A DNA stretch of 7,756 bases from Anaerolineaceae bacterium (GCA_021107195.1 JAIOTF010000166.1:1-7756), one strand, 5' to 3'. Positions 1-6,398 are shown, numbered from the stretch's first letter. Notes: generated by a model not told the origin, from the letters alone. Translations and numbers: made by a program.

Positions 1-1
1 G

Positions 2-826
2 ACCGGTTCGGCCCAAAGGCAGACAGGCCAGGTCATCGGGGCATTCAAGGAAGGCGAGATTCAACAGATCAAATGCCCGAATTGCGGCGAAATGAATCCA
101 GAAGACCAGCCCACATGCACGAATTGCGGGGGCAGTCTGGTAGAGCCGTCCATCGCGCCGCTTGCGGCGCAAAGCACACCGGCAGCACCAAAACCCAAAT
201 CCAAATTGCCGCTCCTGCTCGGCCTCGGTGCGGTTGCCCTCCTTTGCCTCTGCGTCATCCTCGTAATCACCCTCACCGGCAACAAGGACTCGTTAACAGG
301 AACCGTGCAAAACGTTGCCTGGACACGTTCAATTGCCATCGAACAATACGGTTTGGTAACACGCGATGACTGGATTGACGCGATCCCACAAGATGCAACC
401 CTGGGAGCTTGCGAACTGCAATACCACCATACACAAGACGAACCAGCCCCGAATTCTGAAGAGGTTTGTGGTACACCCTATACTATTGACTCCGGCACCG
501 GTGTAGGTGAGGTAGTACAGGATTGTGAATATCGGGTTAACCTGGAATACTGTGAATACCGGATCAATGACTGGCAAGCCTTTGACGAGTTGGCATTGCA
601 AGGTACAGACCTTTCACCGCTCTGGCCAAATGCGCAATTATCTGACATTCAGCGGTATGGCGAACAAGACGAAAACTATGCAGTATATTTTGCTACCGAA
701 GATGGCATCCTGGAATACAATCCAAGCTCTGAAAACCAGTTCCTGCAATGCCAGATTGGATCCGAATGGCTACTGTCAACCAACGCCTTTGGCACGATCA
801 TAGAAATCGAACCGGCCTATGAATAA
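2..826 (+). CDS. Zinc-ribbon, single-span membrane protein, 5' partial
   Basis: The frame is open from the left edge to TAA at 824-826, with no ATG, GTG or TTG before the ATG at 92, so the gene starts outside the window. Starting at 92 would be wrong: it cuts a zinc ribbon in half. The ribbon is CPNC (codons from 74) followed by CTNC, with cysteines 25, 28, 39 and 42 counted from the left edge. A Pro/Ala/Lys linker follows, then one hydrophobic segment at about 206-277 (LLLGLGAVALLCLCVILVIT), then about 180 residues expected outside the cytoplasm. That outer part has five cysteines (window residues 137, 156, 175, 184, 250) and two close CEYR motifs. I recall similar proteins with an N-terminal ribbon, one span and this DCxY/YCxY region in Anaerolineae, but know no function. 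A role in sensing or envelope scaffolding is only a guess. A 248-base gap separates it from the next gene. Confidence 0.8.
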   Translation, partial: TGSAQRQTGQVIGAFKEGEIQQIKCPNCGEMNPEDQPTCTNCGGSLVEPSIAPLAAQSTPAAPKPKSKLPLLLGLGAVALLCLCVILVITLTGNKDSLTGTVQNVAWTRSIAIEQYGLVTRDDWIDAIPQDATLGACELQYHHTQDEPAPNSEEVCGTPYTIDSGTGVGEVVQDCEYRVNLEYCEYRINDWQAFDELALQGTDLSPLWPNAQLSDIQRYGEQDENYAVYFATEDGILEYNPSSENQFLQCQIGSEWLLSTNAFGTIIEIEPAYE

Positions 827-891
827 CGCTCCATTAACCTGACGCTCAAACACGTGTCTATATGTGCACGCATTATGCAGGCTTTGCATCG

Positions 892-912
892 TTGCTTATC
901 ATAGATAAGCAA
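892..912. repeat. Perfect palindrome, 9-bp arms, 3-base centre
   Basis: TTGCTTATC (892-900), ATA, GATAAGCAA (904-912) is a perfect inverted repeat; a G.T wobble at 891/913 could extend it. It lies 66 bases past the stop of the zinc-ribbon gene and 162 bases before the ligase start. No T-run follows on either strand and the arms are A/T-rich, so it is a poor intrinsic terminator. Its 21-bp length, about two helical turns, would suit a dimeric regulator, or it may be an RNA hairpin at the 3' end of the upstream transcript. No regulator is identifiable. Confidence 0.6.
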
Positions 913-968
913 TATCCCACCATGTAGGAATGTAATCATTTTTATGTACAATCGTCCTATTTGCCCAT

Positions 969-996
969 CGCAAAGGTAATTTTTGTTTACTTTGCG
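969..996 (+). repeat. Bulged inverted repeat beside ligase promoter
   Basis: CGCAAAG (969-975) pairs with CTTTGCG (990-996). After one bulged base (976), TAA (977-979) pairs with TTA (987-989), leaving a T-rich 7-base loop. The right arm overlaps the candidate -35 element at 992-997. It could be an operator, or a weak hairpin in read-through RNA from the upstream gene. The pairing is seen directly; the function is inferred. Confidence 0.4.
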
Positions 997-1027
997 GTAT
1001 ACTTTATTGTCTAATAAAATATACAAT
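992..1027 (+). promoter_or_regulatory. Candidate sigma-70 promoter for the ligase gene
   Basis: TTGCGG (992-997) lies 17 bases before TAAAAT (1015-1020), a plausible -35/-10 pair with a weak -35. An alternative -10, TACAAT (1022-1027), is followed by CGG and resembles the word ahead of the membrane-protein gene at 3282. TATACT (998-1003) is another -10-like word with no good partner. Either main choice gives a 5' leader of about 40-50 bases. The A/T-rich context supports a promoter here, but the exact element is uncertain. Confidence 0.35.
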
Positions 1028-1061
1028 CGGTTTTGAGATTAATAAAAAGAGAAATTCAACT

Positions 1062-1067
1062 AGGAGG
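1062..1067 (+). promoter_or_regulatory. Ribosome binding site fixing the GTG start of the ligase
   Basis: AGGAGG is a full Shine-Dalgarno match with a 7-base spacer to GTG at 1075. An ATG at 1068 touches the site and is in another frame, so it is not the start. Confidence 0.85.
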
Positions 1068-1074
1068 ATGAAAC

Positions 1075-3189
1075 GTGGACATTTTTGAATCGCTGGATGC
1101 CATTTTCCAGCCCAAGTCAATCGCTGTGATTGGCGCCTCAAACAGAGCGGGAAAGATCGGTCATTCTGTTATCACAAACCTGATCGACAGCAAATATGAA
1201 GGCCCCATATATCCCATCAATCCGAAAGAAGAACAGATTTTGGGCCTGAAAGCCTACGCTTCGGTTTCCGATGTGCCTGGGGACATTGATGCAGCAGTTC
1301 TTATTGTTCCTGCCAAATTCGCACTGCAAGTCACCAAAGAATGTGGAGAAAAAGGCGTCAAAGGCTTGATCGTAATTGCTTCTGGCTTCAGCGAAATGGG
1401 GAAAACAGATCTCGAGCACGAAATGGTAAAACTGGCGCACGGCTATGGTATGAAAGTTTTAGGTCCCAATATCGTTGGCGTGCTTTCAAACTCCGATAAA
1501 TTGAATGCATCCTTTGCTCCCTGTCTGCCGCTTCCCGGGGGAGCCGCATTGGTCTCCCAAAGCGGTGCTTTGCTCATCGCCATGGATACTTCAACTTACA
1601 CCCGCCGTGTTGGCTTTGACAAACTGATTTCCATTGGCAACATGTCTGATGTAGATTTTGGGGATTGCGTTTCCTGGTTGGATGCAGATGAAAACACTTC
1701 TGCAATCACTCTTTATATTGAAGGAAATCGAGACGGCCGTAAATTCATGAAAGCGGCCCAAAAAGCAACAAAACCGATCCTTGCCCTCAAGTCAGGCATT
1801 TCTGCCCATGGCGCCGCCGCTGCCGCGTCACACACCGGCTCCCTGGCTGGCGCAGCCAAAGTTTATAGCGCCGCATTCCAGCAGGCTGGTATCGTCCAGG
1901 CCACTGACCTGAACAACCTCTTTGACCGTACACTCGCCCTCACCCTGCAGCCCCCTCTCCGGGGTGACAACCTCCTCATCATAACCAATGGTGGTGGTGT
2001 GGGTGTTTTGGCGACCGACGCCGCAGAACGCTATGGCATTCCGCTGACCTTTGCTCCAAAAGATGTGCAAGCGGAATTGAAGAAGCACATGCCTGAATTC
2101 GGCTCTGCCAAGAACCCTGTCGATGTTACCGGTATGGCAGGCACCGATTGGTATGTCGAATCCTGTGGCTATGCAATCACACATCCCTGGTTAGATGGCC
2201 TGGTTGTCCTTTATTGCGAAACCGCCGTCACCGATCCTATGGAAATCGCTAAAGGTGTCAAACAAGCCATTGACCAGTCCGGCATCAAAGACAAACCTGT
2301 CGCCATTTCCTTTGTTGGCGGCGAACGCTCAGACGCCGCAATTCGATGGCTTGTTGAAAATGGCATCCCTGCATATGACGCACCGGACACAGCAATCAAT
2401 GCTATGGCTGCTCTGCGTGAATACGCAAAAATCAAGGAAAATGCAGCTGGTGCAACCGAATATAAAACCAGCGGAAATCGCGAAGCAGCTCTCAAGATCA
2501 TCGAGGGCGCACGTGCTGATGGCCGCGATTCCCTGACTGAGATTGAAGCCAAGCTCGTGTTTGCGGCCTACGGCATGTCAGTTACCAAAAATATCCTTTC
2601 CACCTCTGAGGACGATGCAGTCAGGCTGGCCAACGAGATTGGTTACCCTGTGGTCATGAAGATCGTCTCCCCCGACATCCTCCACAAGTCTGATGCGGGC
2701 GGCGTGAAGGTCAACGTGAAAGATGACGCTGGTGTCCGCGAAGCTTACCAGACCATCTTGAAGAACGCCAAAGCCTACAAAGCAGATGCAGATGTTCACG
2801 GTGTTGTCGTTCAGGAAATGGCTCCCTGGGGTACTGAGGTCATTTTGGGCTCCGTCAATGATCCTACTTTTGGCCCAACCATGATGTTTGGTCTGGGAGG
2901 CATCTTCGTGGAAGTGCTCAAAGACGTCACCTTCCGTGTTACCCCGGTTTCTCCCGTTCAGGCAAAGAATATGCTCACCGAGATCAATGGCGCACCGATC
3001 CTGGAAGGTGTCCGCGGCGAAGCTCCTCGTGACCGCAAAGCCCTTGCTGATACGATTGTGAAATACTCACAGATGGTTTACGAGCTTGCTGATGAGATCA
3101 GCGAATCAGATGCTAATCCTGTCCTTGTTTACGAAGACGGCAAGGCCCTCAAAGTGGCTGACGCTCGCATCATTTTGAAAAAGAAGTAA
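1075..3189 (+). CDS. Acetate--CoA ligase (ADP-forming), fused alpha-beta
   Basis: This 704-residue cytoplasmic enzyme interconverts acyl-CoA + ADP + Pi and acid + CoA + ATP, conserving energy at the end of fermentation. Domains in order: CoA-binding Rossmann fold (about 10-135, with VIGASNRAGKIG at 18-29); succinyl-CoA-ligase-like domain (about 150-290, with SQSGA at 161-165); a second flavodoxin-like region (about 295-450); and a C-terminal ATP-grasp domain (about 485-704). Both histidines that carry phosphate in this family appear present: H253 in SHTGSLAG (alpha type) and H537 in LHKSDAGGV (beta type). E216 sits 37 residues before H253, like the partner glutamate of succinyl-CoA synthetase. 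About 700 residues is the usual length for the fused form. The GTG start has a perfect binding site. The gene stands alone between a promoter region and a terminator. Substrate range (acetate, propionate, branched or aryl acids) cannot be read from sequence. Confidence 0.95.
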   Translation: MDIFESLDAIFQPKSIAVIGASNRAGKIGHSVITNLIDSKYEGPIYPINPKEEQILGLKAYASVSDVPGDIDAAVLIVPAKFALQVTKECGEKGVKGLIVIASGFSEMGKTDLEHEMVKLAHGYGMKVLGPNIVGVLSNSDKLNASFAPCLPLPGGAALVSQSGALLIAMDTSTYTRRVGFDKLISIGNMSDVDFGDCVSWLDADENTSAITLYIEGNRDGRKFMKAAQKATKPILALKSGISAHGAAAAASHTGSLAGAAKVYSAAFQQAGIVQATDLNNLFDRTLALTLQPPLRGDNLLIITNGGGVGVLATDAAERYGIPLTFAPKDVQAELKKHMPEFGSAKNPVDVTGMAGTDWYVESCGYAITHPWLDGLVVLYCETAVTDPMEIAKGVKQAIDQSGIKDKPVAISFVGGERSDAAIRWLVENGIPAYDAPDTAINAMAALREYAKIKENAAGATEYKTSGNREAALKIIEGARADGRDSLTEIEAKLVFAAYGMSVTKNILSTSEDDAVRLANEIGYPVVMKIVSPDILHKSDAGGVKVNVKDDAGVREAYQTILKNAKAYKADADVHGVVVQEMAPWGTEVILGSVNDPTFGPTMMFGLGGIFVEVLKDVTFRVTPVSPVQAKNMLTEINGAPILEGVRGEAPRDRKALADTIVKYSQMVYELADEISESDANPVLVYEDGKALKVADARIILKKK

Positions 3190-3209
3190 ATCTCATTTTT
3201 TGAAATTCA

Positions 3210-3243
3210 CAACAAAGCCGCTCCTTTGTGGGCGGCTTTGTTG
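3210..3243 (+). terminator. Intrinsic terminator after the ligase gene
   Basis: A perfect 12-bp inverted repeat, CAACAAAGCCGC (3210-3221) and GCGGCTTTGTTG (3232-3243), flanks a 10-base loop, 20 bases after the TAA. The GC core next to the loop and the T-rich descending arm (TTTGTTG) fit Rho-independent termination. The T tract is within the arm and is interrupted by G. Because the left arm is A-rich, it could also work on the other strand, but no minus-strand gene needs it. Confidence 0.8.
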
Positions 3244-3278
3244 CAGTCCCAAACAGCCTGAAAGCGCGTTTTGTCTCA

Positions 3279-3287
3279 TGGTACAAT
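3279..3287 (+). promoter_or_regulatory. Extended -10 promoter for the glycan gene group
   Basis: TGG followed by TACAAT (3282-3287) matches an extended -10 element (TGn plus a five-of-six -10 hexamer). There is no good -35 at normal spacing, which extended -10 promoters tolerate. Transcription would begin near 3294, leaving a leader of about 94 bases before GTG at 3388. An alternative is TTGTCT (3271-3276), an 18-base spacer and GATAAT (3295-3300). Its place between the terminator and the next gene supports a promoter here. Confidence 0.45.
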
Positions 3288-3291
3288 TCGG

Positions 3292-3334
3292 CGAGATAAT
3301 GCAAAGAATGGGAAAACGCCTATCTCGTATCTCG
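3292..3334. repeat. CGAGATA inverted against a tandem TATCTCG pair
   Basis: CGAGATA (3292-3298) is the reverse complement of TATCTCG, which occurs twice head-to-tail at 3321-3327 and 3328-3334. The left copy falls at the predicted transcription start, so a DNA site is more likely than an RNA stem. Otherwise the 144 bases from 3244 to 3387 hold only the promoter, these repeats and the ribosome binding site. Confidence 0.4.
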
Positions 3335-3368
3335 TTTCCAGCTTCTACCTGTTGAATTTTCTTCCTGC

Positions 3369-3375
3369 AAAGGAG
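3369..3375 (+). promoter_or_regulatory. Ribosome binding site choosing GTG 3388
   Basis: AAAGGAG is the only good Shine-Dalgarno match in the leader. The spacer to the in-frame GTG at 3388 is 12 bases, slightly long. The in-frame TTG at 3376 directly abuts the site and is too close. This favours 3388 over the far upstream TTG at 3271. Confidence 0.55.
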
Positions 3376-3387
3376 TTGATTTTCCGC

Positions 3388-5457
3388 GTGCAGAACTTCA
3401 TAAATCGATTGACAAAATCCAAATATGTGCCGTATGCAATTCTCGTTTTCTCGATTGCATCCTTCGGTGTTTTGATCCCTGCGCTCGGTTTTTACTGGGA
3501 TGATTGGCCCATGATTTGGTTTGGTCATCTTTCAGGAACATCAGGTTACATTGATGCGCTCGCTGGTGACCGCCCCTTCCTCGCCGGCATCTATCTGATC
3601 ACCACCAGCATCCTCGGCTCTTCCCCCATCTCCTGGCATATATTGGCTTTGTTGAGCCGTTGGCTGACTGCCTTTACACTCTGGTGGACATTAAAAAAGC
3701 TTTGGCCTGAATCTGAGAAGCAAGTTGCATGGATTGCTCTATTGTTCGCCATCTACCCTGGCTTCAAACAACAACCAATCGCCGTCATTTATGCCAATGG
3801 CTTTTTCTTGCTCACCGCCCAATTCCTTTCATTTGGCCTGATGCTCCAGGCAATCAACTCACAGCGCAAATATTGGTGGATCACCCTGTTTGGCATGTTC
3901 AGCCTGGCGGCTTGTGCGTTTTCAACTGAATATTACATCGGTCTGGAAATGATTCGTCCCCTCTTAATTTGGTTTTTCCTGTCCAGATCTGACCTGAAAA
4001 TTAAACAACATCTCATTCAAGTCGCCCGCCACTGGGCACCTTACCTGGGCATCATCATTTTCTACTTGATTTGGCGTGTTTTCATTTTCGCTTTTCCTAC
4101 CTACCAACCCGAAACCCTGGAATCGTTATCCGCCAGCCCAATTCAGTCAGGTCTAACCCTGCTCAACACTGTCATACAGGATATCTTTACAACCGGTTGG
4201 CAGGCCTGGTTCAGTGTCTTTCGTTTTCCTTCACTGACTGAATTTACCGCCAAATCTACCATCCTTTCCTGGGGAATTACCTTCGCTGCAACAATTCTGG
4301 CAATCTTCTATCTTATCAAATTGCACACCTCACAAGAATCGCCTCCCAACCAAGAGCACCCTGCACGATGGCCGCTGCAAGCCATGTTCCTTGGGGGAAT
4401 TACACTGCTTTTCAGCGGTGCCCCATATTGGGTTTCAGGCCTCCCCGTTCAGTTGCGTTTTCCCTGGGATAGATTCACCCTATCGTTTATGCTCGGCAGC
4501 GCAATCTTTCTTGTCGGTTTGATCGATTGGCTTCTCAGAACACGCACCCAAAAAGTCGTTTTGATCGGTCTCATTATCGGCATGGCCAGTGGCGCAAACT
4601 TTGACACCGCCAACACCTTTCGACGCGATTGGTTGGCCCACAACGACTTTTTCTGGCAACTCACCTGGCGCGCCCCGGGCCTGAAGCCTGGCACATCCAT
4701 TCTTACCCATCAACTACCGCTCAACTATTACAGTGACAACTCCCTGACTGCGCCATTGAACTGGATCTATGCGCCCGACAATCATTCCGATGATATCCCT
4801 TATTATTTGGGTTTCACCACTGTACGTTTGGGACAAAGCATTCCCGCCTTTGAGGACGGACTGCCCATACACCAGACATATCGCAGCGCATCCTTTGACA
4901 GCACCACCTCAAAGGCTCTCGTCATCTTCTACTCTCCGCCGGGCTGTCTCAAAATCGTTGACCCCCAATTTAATACCCACCTACCCATTTATCCGGATCG
5001 CCTCAAAGAAGCCTTCCCCATCACCCATCCGGATCAAATCATGCCTGACCCGGCCCAACCCGCTGTCCCGCCAGAACATATCTTCGGCGCAGAACCAGAA
5101 CATACCTGGTGCTACTACTATCAAAAAGCCGCTCTTGCCAGACAATTCAAAGACTGGGATGAAGTTGTCGCTGTGGGTAATGAAGCCTTTGAGCAAAAAT
5201 ATTACCCCGAAGAGCTTACCGAGTTGTACCCGTTTATTGAGGGATATGCCAAGACTGGCGACTGGTCTCGCGCCTTAGTACTCATCAAGGATGTCAAGAT
5301 TTTGGGTAACCCCAACCTCACGCAGCACTCTTGCAACCTTTTGAAACGGCTATACGAAGAAGAACCCTTTTCTCAAGCAGCCCTTCAGGATGAATTTGAT
5401 TACGCCTGGTTTGAACGATTGCACTGTAATGATTATTATTCAGACTATCAACCGTAG
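3388..5457 (+). CDS. GT-C-like polytopic membrane protein with TPR-like tail
   Basis: The protein has 689 residues from GTG 3388. The frame is open back to TTG 3271, but that codon lies upstream of the likely promoter and lacks a binding site. About 10-11 hydrophobic segments lie between residues 15 and 402 (clear ones near 15-34, 85-103, 131-156, 184-199, 216-236, 291-311, 331-349, 365-382, 388-402). After the first span comes FYWDDWP (35-41), then GDRPFLAG (60-67). An acidic pair after the first span is typical of GT-C glycosyltransferases, which use lipid-linked sugars outside the membrane. Residues 403-689 are a soluble, probably extracytoplasmic domain; about 574-640 resembles two TPR helix pairs (WCYYYQKAALA...DW, then PFIEGYAKTGDWSRA). 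I recall similar unnamed proteins in Anaerolineae. The GT2 gene follows 15 bases later, which supports glycan transfer, but the activity is inferred. A glycan-polymerase-like or purely structural role is also possible. Confidence 0.8.
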   Translation: MQNFINRLTKSKYVPYAILVFSIASFGVLIPALGFYWDDWPMIWFGHLSGTSGYIDALAGDRPFLAGIYLITTSILGSSPISWHILALLSRWLTAFTLWWTLKKLWPESEKQVAWIALLFAIYPGFKQQPIAVIYANGFFLLTAQFLSFGLMLQAINSQRKYWWITLFGMFSLAACAFSTEYYIGLEMIRPLLIWFFLSRSDLKIKQHLIQVARHWAPYLGIIIFYLIWRVFIFAFPTYQPETLESLSASPIQSGLTLLNTVIQDIFTTGWQAWFSVFRFPSLTEFTAKSTILSWGITFAATILAIFYLIKLHTSQESPPNQEHPARWPLQAMFLGGITLLFSGAPYWVSGLPVQLRFPWDRFTLSFMLGSAIFLVGLIDWLLRTRTQKVVLIGLIIGMASGANFDTANTFRRDWLAHNDFFWQLTWRAPGLKPGTSILTHQLPLNYYSDNSLTAPLNWIYAPDNHSDDIPYYLGFTTVRLGQSIPAFEDGLPIHQTYRSASFDSTTSKALVIFYSPPGCLKIVDPQFNTHLPIYPDRLKEAFPITHPDQIMPDPAQPAVPPEHIFGAEPEHTWCYYYQKAALARQFKDWDEVVAVGNEAFEQKYYPEELTELYPFIEGYAKTGDWSRALVLIKDVKILGNPNLTQHSCNLLKRLYEEEPFSQAALQDEFDYAWFERLHCNDYYSDYQP

Positions 5458-5472
5458 ATAGAAGATACCTTT

Positions 5473-5991
5473 ATGACAGAAACCAAACCTTCCATTTCTG
5501 TGGTCATTCCCGTATATAACGGCGAACATACCCTTCGCCCGCTCGTGGAACGGCTCGCTGCTTCCTTGCCATTAATCGCCGAATTCTTTGAAGTGATCCT
5601 GGTCAATGATGACAGTCCGGATCAAAGTTGGCCGGTCATCAGCTCTTTGGGCGAGAAATATTCCTGGGTTCACGGAATCCGTTTAATGCGTAACTATGGC
5701 CAGCATAATGCGACGCTGTGTGGCGTGCGCGCCGCAACCTATCCTGTAATTGTTACTATGGATGATGACTTGCAGCACCCCCCCGAAGAGATACACAAGC
5801 TCATAGAAAAACTCGCAGAGGGCTATGATGTTGTTTATGGCTATCCGAATAAGATGCCCCATTCCCTGGTGCGGAATTTTTTTTCCTGGACAACTAAACG
5901 TGCCCTCGCTTTTGTCATGAGCATCAAAACCGTCAAAGAGATTAGCGCCTTCCGCGCCAAGCCTTTGCGAATTACCAAAACCCTGGCGTGA
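5473..5991 (+). CDS. GT2 N-terminal catalytic fragment
   Basis: This 172-residue fragment starts at ATG 5473, 15 bases after the membrane-protein stop, with a weak AGAAG site at 5460-5464. It holds the nucleotide-sugar-binding fold: SVVIPVYNGE (9-18), VNDDSPDQSW (44-53), RNYGQHNATLCGVRAA (73-88) and the metal-binding DDD at 97-99 in MDDDLQHP. Family sequence continues to ISAFRA (157-162). The last ten residues (KPLRITKTLA) are out-of-frame reading ending at TGA 5989-5991. The fragment lacks the juxtamembrane GxSNY motif and both spans. Those elements help position the lipid acceptor in this family, so activity on its own is doubtful. Confidence 0.75.
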   Translation: MTETKPSISVVIPVYNGEHTLRPLVERLAASLPLIAEFFEVILVNDDSPDQSWPVISSLGEKYSWVHGIRLMRNYGQHNATLCGVRAATYPVIVTMDDDLQHPPEEIHKLIEKLAEGYDVVYGYPNKMPHSLVRNFFSWTTKRALAFVMSIKTVKEISAFRAKPLRITKTLA

Positions 5992-6398
5992 TCCTGGATG
6001 CCCTGCTCGCTTGGGGCACAACCCGCTTCACCAGCGTCCTGGTGGATGAAAAACCACGGACGGTAGGCGAATCGAATTACAATTTCAAAAAACTTGTACA
6101 AGAAACCTTTCTCGTTCTTACTGGCTATAGCACCGCACCATTGAAACTGGCTTCCTATCTTGGTTTCAGCGCAACGATCTTTGGTATTGCCAGCTTCTTA
6201 TACGTGACCATCAGCTACTTCACTGTCGGATCCATCGATGGTTTTACTTTTCTTGCCTCAACGATTCTCATCTTCAGCGGGGTGCAATTATTCGCCTTAG
6301 GAATCTTCGGTGAATATCTGGCACGTATCTTTAATCGCAGCATGGAACACCCTACTTATGTGATTGGCGAAATAACCGCCCCCAAGGATGAACAATAA
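5988..6398 (+). CDS. GT2 C-terminal membrane fragment
   Basis: This 136-residue fragment could start at GTG 5988, which overlaps the TGA of the first fragment as GTGA. There is no clear Shine-Dalgarno site, so translation would depend on coupling. It carries the tail of the GT2 domain (LLAWGTTRF), the juxtamembrane motif VGESNYNFKKL (26-36) and two spans (about 52-78 and 86-109), ending with FGEYLARIFNRSMEHPTYVI, typical of the GtrB/DPMS-like C-terminus. Family sequence continues upstream of the GTG to about 5958 in the same frame, so the GTG is an accident of the break rather than an original start. Its TAA overlaps the next ATG by one base. Confidence 0.65.
   Translation: MILDALLAWGTTRFTSVLVDEKPRTVGESNYNFKKLVQETFLVLTGYSTAPLKLASYLGFSATIFGIASFLYVTISYFTVGSIDGFTFLASTILIFSGVQLFALGIFGEYLARIFNRSMEHPTYVIGEITAPKDEQ

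Larger units (their letters stand above)
5473..6398 (+). pseudogene. GT2 polyprenyl-phosphate glycosyltransferase, frame broken
   Basis: Read as one gene, this is a GtrB/ArnC/DPMS-type enzyme that moves a sugar from a nucleotide donor to polyisoprenyl phosphate on the cytoplasmic face. The first frame carries the GT-A catalytic domain to EISAFRA (ending 5958). Recognisable family sequence resumes one frame back as QAFANYQNPGVILDALLAWG (from 5958), followed by GESNYNFKKL and two membrane spans. That second frame has a stop (TAG) at 5943-5945, so the switch must fall between 5946 and 5991. From memory of the family, about six residues (an FRTxLR-like segment) are missing at the junction, so a deletion near 19 bases fits better than a one-base error. 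The repaired protein would be about 314 residues, normal for the family. This could be a real lesion, an assembly error or a split gene. Confidence 0.7.

Noticed and set aside
92..826. ATG 92 as the true start of the zinc-ribbon protein
   Set aside because: The frame is open to the window edge and the first CxxC of the ribbon lies before the ATG (codons from 74), so the protein must start further left.
817..1026. Minus-strand frame of 69 codons covering the intergenic region
   Set aside because: It covers the palindrome and promoter words, has no recognisable domain, and its sequence looks like translated intergenic DNA.
3299..3355. 18-codon frame (MQRMGKRLSRISFPASTC) in the leader of the membrane-protein gene
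   Set aside because: It has no ribosome site and no regulatory codon run or attenuator hairpin. It would begin almost at the RNA 5' end, so it is probably chance.
4449..4713. Overlapping minus-strand frames inside the membrane-protein gene
   Set aside because: They are shadows of a well-supported + strand gene, with no domain or ribosome site.
5778..5784. Run of seven C as a sequencing error site
   Set aside because: The translation across it (LQHPPEEI) is the normal GT2 sequence, so the frame is right.
5877..5884. Run of eight T in the GT2 as a phase-variable tract explaining the frame break
   Set aside because: Family sequence continues in the same frame after the run to about 5958, and the later frame meets TAA at 5895-5897, so slipping here would not restore the protein.
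5976..5991. Programmed -1 frameshift at CAAAACCC
   Set aside because: It does not fit a slippery heptamer in the reading frame. Family sequence is already in the second frame from about 5958, and residues are missing at the junction, so a deletion explains it better.
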